From: Gimesia alba
GTDB taxonomy: Bacteria; Planctomycetota; Planctomycetia; Planctomycetales; Planctomycetaceae
Direction of reading: 5' to 3'
DNA: 64,000 nucleotides
NCBI RefSeq assembly: GCF_007744675.1
Contig: NZ_CP036269.1
Span: forward strand, 5,249,546-5,313,545
Shown here: piece by piece, positions 1 through 7,927 of the stretch
Position numbering within the stretch: the stretch's first letter is position 1
Layout: every line of letters begins with the position of its first letter
Translations under genes and position numbers: made by a program
Notes under the pieces: generated by a model
The model's database searches: none
What the model was told of the DNA's origin: nothing
What the model saw: the letters and a program-made list of their open reading frames with translations, nothing else

Positions 1-507
1 CTGGGAGGCATTGCGAAAGGCTACGCCGCGGATATCGCTCTCAGCGTCTTGAAAGAACAGGGCATCACCCGGGCAATGGTTGATGCCAGCGGTGATATTG
101 TATTAGGTGACCCTCCTCCAGGTACTTGCGGCTGGAAAATTGGTATCTCTTCATCGGATGCCCCAAATGCAAAGATTGACCGGTATCTGCAGATACACAA
201 TATGGCGGTGGCGACTTCCGGCGATGCATTGCAGCATGTTGTCATCAATGGGAAACGCTATTCACATATTGTTGATCCGCATACAGGACTGGGGCTGACC
301 GATCAGAGTCGGGTCACCGTGATTGCCCCGGATGGTGTGACTGCGGACAGCCTGGCTTCCGCCATCAGTGTCCTGGGGCCAGAGCGGGGAATGCAACTTT
401 TGAATCAGAAACCCGGAACCGCCTGTTTGATTCTGAGACACGAAGCGGGGCAACTAAGAGCATACGAATCAAATTGTTTTTCATGCTACGAACTGGAACA
501 AAATTAA
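1..507 (+). CDS. apbE: FAD:protein FMN transferase (ApbE family), 3' part
   Basis: The gene is open from base 1, so its 5' end lies outside the window; 168 residues remain. ApbE proteins transfer FMN from FAD to a threonine of target flavoproteins outside the cytoplasm, in a Mg-dependent reaction. The visible part carries the family hallmarks: G-G-I-A-K-G-Y-A-A-D at residues 2-11, A-T-S-G-D at 71-75, H-I-V-D-P-H-T-G at 89-96, and D-G-V-T-A-D-S-L-A at 111-119, which matches the conserved metal/flavin-binding region near the C terminus. A class IV aminotransferase starts 18 bases after the stop on the same strand, so the two may be co-transcribed, though no functional link is obvious. The family is secure; the target flavoprotein cannot be told from here. 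Confidence 0.93.
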   Translation: MGGIAKGYAADIALSVLKEQGITRAMVDASGDIVLGDPPPGTCGWKIGISSSDAPNAKIDRYLQIHNMAVATSGDALQHVVINGKRYSHIVDPHTGLGLTDQSRVTVIAPDGVTADSLASAISVLGPERGMQLLNQKPGTACLILRHEAGQLRAYESNCFSCYELEQN

Positions 508-525
508 ATCTTGAGAGGAACTTCC

Positions 526-1434
526 ATGTCTGAGAATCTCGTTTATTTGAATGGCGAATATGTTCCTGCAGATGAAGCAAAGATCTCTATCTTTGATGGT
601 GCGATCAGCCTGGGAATGACTGTCACTGAATCCACGCGTACCTTCGCACATCAACCATATCGTTTGCGTGATCATATCAACCGCCTGTTTCTCAGTCTGA
701 AAGCGGCCCGCTTTGACGCGGGAATGACGGCGGATGAACTGGAACAGCTCACTTTGGAAGTCTGGAAAAAGAACGAGCCCAATTATGCCCCCGGCACCGA
801 TGCCTGGATTATTCACAATATCACCCCCGGCACCTGGGTCCCCTCCAGTGGACAGAAACCGGCAGAATCAAAACCGACGGTCATGATCGTTACCTTGCCA
901 CTCGATCTATCCTACTGGGCTAACTTTTATCGGGTGGGCTGTCATGCGGTGACTCCTTTTACTCGAATTCAGCCCGCACAGTCACTTGACGCGCGCATAA
1001 AAAATCGCAGTCGCTTCCTGTATACACTGGCTGAGTCAGAAGTGAAGCTGGTTGACCCGCAGGCACAAAGCCTGCTGCTCGACACCGATGGTTTTCTCTC
1101 CGAAAATAAAGGCGGTAACTTTTTCCTGGTGACGAACAATTGTATCCGCACTCCGAGTACAATCAATTGCCTGGATGGAATCAGTCGGCAGACGATTTTT
1201 TTACTGGCCGAGCAGCTCAATATTCCCATCGAAGAATGTCGACTGCTGCCCTATGACGTGATCACTGCTGACGAAGCTTTTTTCACCAGCACGCCTTACT
1301 GCATCATGCCGGCGACGAAGTTTAATGGTACTATGATCGGCAATGGCCAAGTCGGACCGATCACGAAAAAACTGATGGCCGCGTGGAGTGAAATGGTGGG
1401 CGTTGATCTCCTCGAGCAGGCACAGTCAGATTAA
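526..1434 (+). CDS. Aminotransferase class IV (branched-chain / D-amino-acid aminotransferase type)
   Basis: A 302-residue PLP enzyme of fold type IV. The likely Schiff-base lysine is K159 in R-I-K-N-R-S-R-F, followed by E193 in F-L-S-E-N-K-G-G-N; both match the positions of the PLP lysine and ring-nitrogen glutamate in E. coli IlvE. The C-terminal stretch E-A-F-F-T-S-T-P-Y-C-I is also typical. The ATG at 526 is preferred over the in-frame TTG at 511 because GAGAGGAA sits just upstream of it. The gene follows the ApbE gene by 18 bases. Substrate is uncertain: branched-chain amino acids, D-amino acids or aminodeoxychorismate are all used within this family, and the sequence alone does not choose between them. 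Confidence 0.88.
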   Translation: MSENLVYLNGEYVPADEAKISIFDGAISLGMTVTESTRTFAHQPYRLRDHINRLFLSLKAARFDAGMTADELEQLTLEVWKKNEPNYAPGTDAWIIHNITPGTWVPSSGQKPAESKPTVMIVTLPLDLSYWANFYRVGCHAVTPFTRIQPAQSLDARIKNRSRFLYTLAESEVKLVDPQAQSLLLDTDGFLSENKGGNFFLVTNNCIRTPSTINCLDGISRQTIFLLAEQLNIPIEECRLLPYDVITADEAFFTSTPYCIMPATKFNGTMIGNGQVGPITKKLMAAWSEMVGVDLLEQAQSD

Positions 1435-1449
1435 TGACTGATGCAACTG

Positions 1450-1659
1450 TTATTCGGCTGTGCCATTAAACGCAGTCTGCTTCGAACGTTTGGATGCAAC
1501 CGACAAATACACAAATGGAATCCACCACAGAGCGATGAGCGAATACATCACAATCTGATTCCATTTCGTGCCTTCAAGCAAAGTGTCAGCCAAGATGATG
1601 GCACACGCAAAGAATACGGAAGTGCTCAATATCAGCAATACTGCGGTTTTGGGTTTCAT
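1450..1659 (-). CDS. Small two-helix membrane protein, unknown function
   Basis: A 69-residue protein. I start it at the ATG at 1659 (M-K-P-K-T-A-V-L-L), because the longer in-frame extension to 1743 puts 28 polar, cysteine-rich residues ahead of an otherwise normal membrane start. Two hydrophobic segments are visible, about residues 5-28 and 35-55, with a basic C-terminal tail (S-K-R-S-K-Q). It lies 93 bases downstream of the DUF1501 gene on the same strand and may be the last gene of that operon. Its ribosome binding site is weak. No family recognised. Confidence 0.6.
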   Translation of the reverse strand: MKPKTAVLLILSTSVFFACAIILADTLLEGTKWNQIVMYSLIALWWIPFVYLSVASKRSKQTAFNGTAE

Positions 1660-1752
1660 GAAATCACGCTCTTTACCATTGATACAGTTGTTACAGTGAT
1701 TGTTTTGACTGAGAATAACACACCAGTCAACACAAGTATACACCAGACTGTA

Positions 1753-3201
1753 TCAGGCAATCAGATTCTCGAGGACTTTTCCTTCCACGCCGGTCAAACG
1801 ATAGTCGAGCCCTTTGTGCTTCACGATCAGTCTAGTGTGATCAAATCCCAGCAGATGCAGAATGGTGGCATGCAGGTTATGGATGTGTACTTCGTCTTCC
1901 ACTGGATGAAAACCAAGCTCATCCGTTTTGCCAATCACCGTCCCTGCTTTGACTCCGCCGCCGGCCATTAACATGGTGAAACTGAAAGGATGATGGTCAC
2001 GCCCTTCTCTTCCTGGAGAAGAACCTCTGCGAACTTCGGTCATGGGTGTTCTACCGAATTCCCCACCCCAGATGACAAGCGTATCCTCGAGCAACCCCCG
2101 CTGTTTAAGATCTTTAATCAATGCTGCACTGGGCTGGTCTGTCATGTCGCAGTTTGTTTTGAGGTTCTTGTTGAGGTTTGAGTGATCATCCCAGGTGGAG
2201 TGGTAGAGTTGCACAAACCGTACGCCGCGCTCAATCATTCGGCGGGCAAGCAGGGCATTACTGCCGAACCAGTTTGTGGTTTCATTTTCAATCCCATACA
2301 TTTTGAGTGTCGCCTGGGACTCATCACTAAAATCCAATAGCTCCGGAGCCGAAGTCTGCATGCGATATGCCAGTTCATAGGAGGCGATTCGGGAAGCGAT
2401 TTCGGGATCGCCCGTCTGATCAAAACGCAGAGTATTCAGATCTCGAATGGCATCCAACCGTTCCCGTTGAAGGGGAGGTGTCATTCCCTCTGGATTCGAT
2501 AGATACAGAATTGCTTCGCCACGACTGCGAAAGGTGACGCCGCGATAGGTCGAAGGTAAAATACCATTACTCCAAAGTGACGAACCTCCATCTACGCCTT
2601 TGCCGGAATTCGAGAGCAGGACGACATAGCCGGGCAGGTTTTCTGATTCACTACCCAGCCCATAAGTCACCCACGATCCCATACTGGGTCGATCGAACAT
2701 GGTTGACCCGCTATTCATCAGCATTTGCGCGGGGTGATGATTACTGACATCTGTGTGCACGGTACGAATCATACAGAGGTCGTCGGCACAGGTTCCCAGA
2801 TGAGGCAGGTTATCAGAAAAATCGAGTCCTGCCTCGCCATATTTTTTAAAGGTGCGGGGGGATGCCATGACCTGTGCGGTGGATTTGATTAAGGCGTCAT
2901 TGATACCCTTGAGAAACGATTCAGGCACCGGCTGACCATGCAGTTTTTTTAATTTTGGTTTCGGATCAAACAAATCCATCTGGCTTGGCCCGCCGGACAT
3001 AAAGATAAAGATTACATTTTTGGCTCTCGGCTTGAAATGCGGTGCTTTCACTGCCAGCGGATTCACGGCGTCCATCGTTGATTGACGAACCGGATTCTCC
3101 TGTGCCAGGAGTTGATGCAGGGCGATCGAACCAAGGCCGCAGGCAGTCGACTTTAAAAAAAGACGTCGCCGCTGATTTAAACTTCCGCCCTGTTCAAGCA
3201 T
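1753..3201 (-). CDS. DUF1501 domain protein with Tat-type signal
   Basis: A 482-residue sulfatase-like protein of the DUF1501 family, which is greatly expanded in planctomycetes. The N terminus has a twin-arginine-like motif (Q-R-R-R-L-F-L-K) followed by a short hydrophobic stretch, suggesting folded export. Family landmarks are F-I-F-M-S-G-G-P-S-Q-M-D-L-F-D-P-K-P, G-G-E-F-G-R-T-P and G-R-D-H-H-P, in the order seen in alkaline-phosphatase-superfamily relatives, where these loops carry metal ligands. The start codon lies 5 bases after the stop of the upstream DUF1549/DUF1553 gene. That pairing is the standard planctomycete operon, thought to act in handling extracytoplasmic polymers, perhaps sulfated ones. 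The activity is not established for the family. Confidence 0.92.
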   Translation of the reverse strand: MLEQGGSLNQRRRLFLKSTACGLGSIALHQLLAQENPVRQSTMDAVNPLAVKAPHFKPRAKNVIFIFMSGGPSQMDLFDPKPKLKKLHGQPVPESFLKGINDALIKSTAQVMASPRTFKKYGEAGLDFSDNLPHLGTCADDLCMIRTVHTDVSNHHPAQMLMNSGSTMFDRPSMGSWVTYGLGSESENLPGYVVLLSNSGKGVDGGSSLWSNGILPSTYRGVTFRSRGEAILYLSNPEGMTPPLQRERLDAIRDLNTLRFDQTGDPEIASRIASYELAYRMQTSAPELLDFSDESQATLKMYGIENETTNWFGSNALLARRMIERGVRFVQLYHSTWDDHSNLNKNLKTNCDMTDQPSAALIKDLKQRGLLEDTLVIWGGEFGRTPMTEVRRGSSPGREGRDHHPFSFTMLMAGGGVKAGTVIGKTDELGFHPVEDEVHIHNLHATILHLLGFDHTRLIVKHKGLDYRLTGVEGKVLENLIA

Positions 3202-3206
3202 TGTTC

Positions 3207-5837
3207 TCAGTCCCGTACGATGAATTCATGCAGATTCATTAAAACACTGGCAACCACAGTCCAAGCTGTTTCTTCTCCGGAAACATTTCCGCTGGAAGGT
3301 TGCTGTGACTGTCGATGTATTTGCTGCTGATAAAGTGTTTTGAGTCTTTCGATTTCTTCTTTGTGAGGTTCACGAGCCAGACAGAGTTGAAACGCAAAAT
3401 GCAATTGTGCGTCGAGATCACTCGAATTTTCCTGTCGAATTCGCTGGGCCAGTTTTTGAGCCGCTTCATAAAACACCGGATCATTTAACAGCGTCAAAGC
3501 CTGCAAAGGTGTATTGGAGCGATCTCGACGACTACAAGTCTGGCTGGGGTTGGGTGCATCGAAAATCACCGACTGAGCATAGGGGGACGTTCTTAAAATC
3601 AACGTATACAGCCCTCTACGATAACGGTCTTCCCCAGTACTGACGTCCCAGGTATTCGAACCAAAGGCTTCCATCACGACACTGTCTGGTTGAGGTGGTC
3701 GTACACAGGGTCCACCCAGTTTCCGCGTCAATAAGCCGCTGACGGCGAGTGCCTGATCGCGGACCGTTTCGGCAGACAGACGCAAACTGTTTTGATGGCT
3801 GAGTAACCGATTCGCAGGATCTTTCTGATGCATGTCAGGACGGAATTTTGAAGATTGACGATAAGTAGCTGAAGTCACAATCAACCGATGCAGGTCTTTG
3901 ACATCCCAGCCACGACTCTTAAAGTGAAACGCGAGCCAATCGAGCAATAGGGGATGTGAAGGATCATCACCTTGCGTACCAAAGTCGTCTGACGAAATCA
4001 CGATTCCCTGGCCGAAATACTCCTGCCAGATACGATTCACAGTCACGCGGGACGTCAACGGGTTCTCAGCTGAGACGAGCCAGCGTGCCAGATCGAGTCG
4101 ATTCGGATTCTTGCCAGAATCAAATACAGGCAAAGTCTTTGGTGTGCCGGGATGAACGGGAACCCCTGGCGACTGAAATGAGCCTCGCAAATGTACAAAG
4201 GCCAGATTAGGTATTTGCATTTCCTGCATTGCGGGAGCCCGGGAAACGGGAGGATATTCCTGTTTCAAGGCAGCCAGATTTTTGGCAAGTGCTGCTAATT
4301 TGAGTTCTTTAAATTTTTCCCCGCTGACGATGTGTCCTCGCGCCAGGAAATAATCGAGCAGGTCATCCTGTTGACGCTGACTTCTCTGCTCGGGATCCAG
4401 CTTGAGAATTTCCAGGCCTTCCTGCTGTCCTTCTCCCGTACCAACACCCCAGACGAGTCCCATGACTTCCCAGGCACGCGCCCAGTGATGGTCTTCTGCG
4501 GGATGCGCAGCCGCATAAAGCATTTTTGCTTCCCACTCCCGCTGCAGTTTTTTCAGAGGCTCCTGCACAGGTTTAATTAATGCATGTCGTTTTTTCTGAT
4601 ATGCCGCTTGTTGATTCAGTCGTTGTTGTTCGTCTTTGAGAGGTGCGTCGACGTTCACTTCGTACGCGGAGTTGAAAAACGCGTAGAGCTGATAAAACTC
4701 TTTCTGAGTGATTGGATCATATTTATGATTGTGGCAGCGACAGCAATCCAGAGTAAGTCCCAACCAGATTGTGCCAACCAGTTTGGTTCGGTCAATGACT
4801 TTATTCACGCGAAATTCTTCTAAATCCGCGCCTCCCTCCCTGTTACTCAACGTCTGTCGCAGAAATCCCGTTCCCTCCTGCTGGGTCGGTGTGGCATCGG
4901 GCAACAGATCGCCTGCGATCTGCTCAATCGTAAACTGATCGAAGGGCTTATTCTCATTCAGCGATTGCACAACCCAGTCACGAAACCGCCAGGCATGAGG
5001 ACGAACAGCATCGGTGAGATAGCCATCACTATCGGCGTAATGGCATAAGTCCAGCCAGAGCCTTGCCCATTTTTCACCAAAGTGTGGCGATTTTAAGAGT
5101 CGGTCCACGACCCGTTCATAGGCATCATCGCGATCATCGTTTAAAAAAGCAGAAACTTCTTCGGGAGTGGGAGGCAGTCCGGTAAGATCAAGAGTGACAC
5201 GTCGAATGAGCGTCGCCTTGTCGGCAGCTTCTGCGGGTTGAATTTTTTCCTGCTCCAGTCGATGTAAAATGAAATGGTCGATTTCATTCTTTGCCCAGGT
5301 GTTCTGTCGTACGGAAGGAACTTCCGGCCTGGAGATCGGCTGAAAGGCCCAATGTTTCTCTTTGCGTTTGTGTTTCACTGGAGCGCCAATTACCAGTTTT
5401 TTTGGCCACTTTGCTCCCTGCCTGATCCATTGCCGGATCAGTGCGATTTCCTTGGGAGTAAGGCGCTCGCCCTCCCCTTCAGGTGGCATCACGATTTGAT
5501 CCTGATGCGTGCCGGAGACCATTTGAAACAGGGGACTATTCTCAGGAGTGCCAGGCTGAATGGCCTTACCATAGTTACCACCAGCAAGCGTAGATTGACG
5601 TGTGGTTAACGAAAAGCTGCTTTCCGGTTCATCCAAACCGTGGCAGGAAAGACAGTGTGCCTCCAAAATCGGCTGAATATCTCGTGCAAAATTGATGGCA
5701 TTTGCAGGTAATTTTTTCGGAGGCGGACTGCTTTTAACTGATCTCAGATCTAAACAGAAAAGGACCAACACACAACAGACAAATCCCAGTCCAGTTGTGT
5801 CCCCTTTCCATTTCTGGCAGCCACTTTGATCGCGCAT
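3207..5837 (-). CDS. PSCyt1 / DUF1549 / DUF1553 protein (planctomycete cytochrome family)
   Basis: An 876-residue exported protein. The ATG at 5837 is chosen over an upstream TTG (5855) because AAGGAG lies directly ahead of it. A hydrophobic segment at about residues 17-31 looks like a signal or anchor. The first domain has a c-type heme motif, C-L-S-C-H at 62-66 (PSCyt1). The DUF1549 part follows with W-L-D-L-C-H-Y-A-D-S-D-G-Y, and the DUF1553 part contains N-R-I-W-Q-E-Y-F-G-Q-G and S-D-D-F-G-T-Q-G. A second CxxCH-like site, C-C-R-C-H-N-H-K-Y-D, lies in the middle. It is the first gene of the operon with the DUF1501 protein, 5 bases apart. Function is unproven; a periplasmic redox or polymer-processing complex is the usual guess. 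Confidence 0.92.
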   Translation of the reverse strand: MRDQSGCQKWKGDTTGLGFVCCVLVLFCLDLRSVKSSPPPKKLPANAINFARDIQPILEAHCLSCHGLDEPESSFSLTTRQSTLAGGNYGKAIQPGTPENSPLFQMVSGTHQDQIVMPPEGEGERLTPKEIALIRQWIRQGAKWPKKLVIGAPVKHKRKEKHWAFQPISRPEVPSVRQNTWAKNEIDHFILHRLEQEKIQPAEAADKATLIRRVTLDLTGLPPTPEEVSAFLNDDRDDAYERVVDRLLKSPHFGEKWARLWLDLCHYADSDGYLTDAVRPHAWRFRDWVVQSLNENKPFDQFTIEQIAGDLLPDATPTQQEGTGFLRQTLSNREGGADLEEFRVNKVIDRTKLVGTIWLGLTLDCCRCHNHKYDPITQKEFYQLYAFFNSAYEVNVDAPLKDEQQRLNQQAAYQKKRHALIKPVQEPLKKLQREWEAKMLYAAAHPAEDHHWARAWEVMGLVWGVGTGEGQQEGLEILKLDPEQRSQRQQDDLLDYFLARGHIVSGEKFKELKLAALAKNLAALKQEYPPVSRAPAMQEMQIPNLAFVHLRGSFQSPGVPVHPGTPKTLPVFDSGKNPNRLDLARWLVSAENPLTSRVTVNRIWQEYFGQGIVISSDDFGTQGDDPSHPLLLDWLAFHFKSRGWDVKDLHRLIVTSATYRQSSKFRPDMHQKDPANRLLSHQNSLRLSAETVRDQALAVSGLLTRKLGGPCVRPPQPDSVVMEAFGSNTWDVSTGEDRYRRGLYTLILRTSPYAQSVIFDAPNPSQTCSRRDRSNTPLQALTLLNDPVFYEAAQKLAQRIRQENSSDLDAQLHFAFQLCLAREPHKEEIERLKTLYQQQIHRQSQQPSSGNVSGEETAWTVVASVLMNLHEFIVRD

Positions 5838-5972
5838 CAAAGCTCCTTGTCTCAAGAGTGAGTTTGGGACAGTCCGGCCTTTAATATAACCAAATATTTA
5901 TACGTAGGGAAGCATGCACTTCAAAGTTTGAAAAATAGCCCCAACAACAATAATTCATATCACTGGAGAAAT

Positions 5973-6013
5973 AAAAAAATCATCAGGCAAAACAGTGTTG
6001 CCTGATGATTTGA
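5973..6013 (-). terminator. Rho-independent terminator of the lipoprotein gene
   Basis: Read on the minus strand, AAATCATCAGGCAA and TTGCCTGATGATTT form a long perfect stem around a short loop (CACTG), followed by a run of T. It lies about 40 bases after the stop of the minus-strand gene ending at 6053, and separates that gene from the DUF1549/DUF1501 operon. Confidence 0.85.
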
Positions 6014-6052
6014 TTTTGAAAATCGAACCGTACGATTTGACAGTACCAGTTC

Positions 6053-6523
6053 TTATTTCTTCTTACCTTTTAACTCAAACGGAAAATCGCCCCCTGCCTG
6101 GCTTACTTTCGCAGATAATTTTGAATCAGTGAAACTGCTGTAGATCGGGGGTAACGATTCATCAGCACCCAAGTTAGCAGGTGCTTCTGTTCCGTCGATT
6201 TTTATGGGAGTTCCATCCGCTTTTATAAAATGATTGATGACAACCCGGTAATCCCCGGGTGGCGCTCCTTCTGCGCCGCGCACTTGTTTCAGTGTATACT
6301 TCCCTGTTTCATCGGTGACTCCGACACATTCTACGCCCTTAGTTGCTCCTTGGGGAACGAATGTCACCGTTGCAGAAACCAAAGGAGTTCCATTCATTGT
6401 GACGATCCCTGAGACGGGTACGGTTTCGGGGAGTGACTCCTTAGCATTGGCTCCGCCACATCCGGTCATTCCGACCAATAAGATGCAGAGCACAAAATGA
6501 ACACGATAACTTTGCAACTTCAT
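6053..6523 (-). CDS. Small lipoprotein with carboxypeptidase-regulatory-like (Ig-type) domain
   Basis: A 156-residue protein starting at the ATG at 6523, where GGAAGA provides a ribosome binding site; the longer frame to 6574 is not needed. The N terminus is a lipoprotein signal ending in V-G-M-T-G-C-G-G, so the mature protein should be lipid-anchored through that cysteine. The rest resembles the beta-sandwich domains common in planctomycete lipoproteins, with V-S-G-I-V-T-M-N-G-T-P-L, V-T-F-V-P-Q-G and a Y-T-L-K-Q-V-R-G-A stretch, ending in a lysine-rich tail (G-K-K-K). It sits just downstream of the DUF1559 gene on the same strand, a common arrangement. It may bind or present another surface component; no enzymatic residues are seen. 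Confidence 0.85.
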   Translation of the reverse strand: MKLQSYRVHFVLCILLVGMTGCGGANAKESLPETVPVSGIVTMNGTPLVSATVTFVPQGATKGVECVGVTDETGKYTLKQVRGAEGAPPGDYRVVINHFIKADGTPIKIDGTEAPANLGADESLPPIYSSFTDSKLSAKVSQAGGDFPFELKGKKK

Positions 6524-6620
6524 TTCTGTCTTCCTCTGTTGAGCTCCAACAGGGTCCCAATGAAATAGAGTCATTGAGACCGTGGAGTTTTTTCTTGAGT
6601 GCTAATACAAGTCAATCAGC

Positions 6621-7586
6621 TTACCATTCGCCAATTACGTTACCATCTGACATTCGTGCCAGATTTTGACGGGTCGTGGTATCGATGTTTTCGCTCATAA
6701 AGTGAACTGATCCATCGGCCAGCAGGAAGTGAGCACCGCCCGTATGAAGACTCCCGGCATAAGACCAGCTCCCCAGTTTTCCTTGCGGGAGATCTTGAGG
6801 AGACGCAGAACTGTACCAGAAACGATTGATCGGATACGAAACCAGGTTCAGACCGACCATCACGTGTCCGCGATAACCCCAGGCGTTTGTACCACCGTTG
6901 TAGACGTCGCGTGTGGTTTCGCCCATCATTAATGTATTGCTGGTTCCATCCTTAACGTCATCCAGTCGACATTTACTGTTATCCCCAAACATGCAGCGGG
7001 ATGTTGGTGCTGTTCCCGCCCAGTTCTCACAAGAGTTATAGGGAGTAATGGTAATGAAATCGTAGTTGGTTTTTGCCCCACCTGTACCCGTATTCGTTGA
7101 GGAAATTCCATAGCTACCGGTTGTCGCAGTGATATGATATGTCCCACTGTCCGAGGGACAGAGAAATACGGTAATCAGGTTTTTTACAACTGCAGCATTT
7201 CCGTTTGTCACGGGGTCGTCACCAGCAATTAAGGGACCGGCAGTTGAAATACTTGTATGAGTGGTCGCACTGCCATTGGAGTTGTAGAGATTGTATAAAG
7301 GGGCTTGATCGATGTAAGGCAGCAACATCGTCAACCCACTAGCAGACAGCCGGGGAGTGGTGCAGCGACCAATATGGGCAGGAGGCATCACTCGAAACGT
7401 TTCGTGATAATTATGGAGGGCCAATCCCAGTTGTTTCATATTGTTTTTGCATTGAGATCTTCGGGCCGCTTCACGGGCCTGTTGTACAGCAGGTAAAAGT
7501 AGTGCAATCAAAATCGCAATGATTGCAATCACAACCAGTAACTCGATCAGCGTAAAACCCCGCTTCTGCCTCAGAAATTGGGACAT
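6621..7586 (-). CDS. DUF1559 protein (type II/IV pseudopilin-like, H-X9-DG)
   Basis: A 321-residue protein with a textbook prepilin N terminus: [15 protein letters not shown], with the processing glycine before F and the conserved glutamate at mature position 5. Next comes [20 protein letters not shown], which opens the DUF1559 domain. Near the C terminus [12 protein letters not shown] fits the H-X9-DG signature exactly. CAGGAG lies ahead of the ATG. Planctomycetes carry dozens of such paralogues, probably assembled at the envelope by a type II secretion/type IV pilus-like machinery. The gene is followed by the lipoprotein, so both are probably exported together. Its individual role is unknown. 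Confidence 0.94.
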   Translation of the reverse strand: MSQFLRQKRGFTLIELLVVIAIIAILIALLLPAVQQAREAARRSQCKNNMKQLGLALHNYHETFRVMPPAHIGRCTTPRLSASGLTMLLPYIDQAPLYNLYNSNGSATTHTSISTAGPLIAGDDPVTNGNAAVVKNLITVFLCPSDSGTYHITATTGSYGISSTNTGTGGAKTNYDFITITPYNSCENWAGTAPTSRCMFGDNSKCRLDDVKDGTSNTLMMGETTRDVYNGGTNAWGYRGHVMVGLNLVSYPINRFWYSSASPQDLPQGKLGSWSYAGSLHTGGAHFLLADGSVHFMSENIDTTTRQNLARMSDGNVIGEW

Positions 7587-7927
7587 CAGAAAACTCCTGA
7601 AAAATAAGAAACATAAAAATAAACTGAAAAACTCTAACGTGAATTGCTCACGAAACCTCCAGAAAATGCTGCTTTATCAGGCGAACTGAGGTTTTTTGAC
7701 TAGAATTTCTAAACACAATTCAGAATATGCAAAATCAATGCCATTTCACGGTCCCGTTCTTAAATCCAGCCTCCTCAATGACGGTACTCTGTATTATTGA
7801 ATTTGAACCAATCTCGATACCAAAATGAAATGACTGATGACTTTCCACGTGAACATGCCTTATGATGGCTCAGATCATATTTATTACAATTTGGTGTTTG
7901 GCAATCCTTAAAAAATAATCCTTACAA
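7587..7927. other. Divergent intergenic region
   Basis: 341 AT-rich bases between the divergent DUF1559 and FAD-oxidoreductase genes. Both promoters must lie here, but I see no convincing -35/-10 pair on either strand and no stable hairpin. Confidence 0.4.

Noticed and set aside
1441..1971. A 176-residue plus-strand frame
   Set aside because: It lies antisense to the small membrane protein and the DUF1501 gene, with no ribosome binding site.
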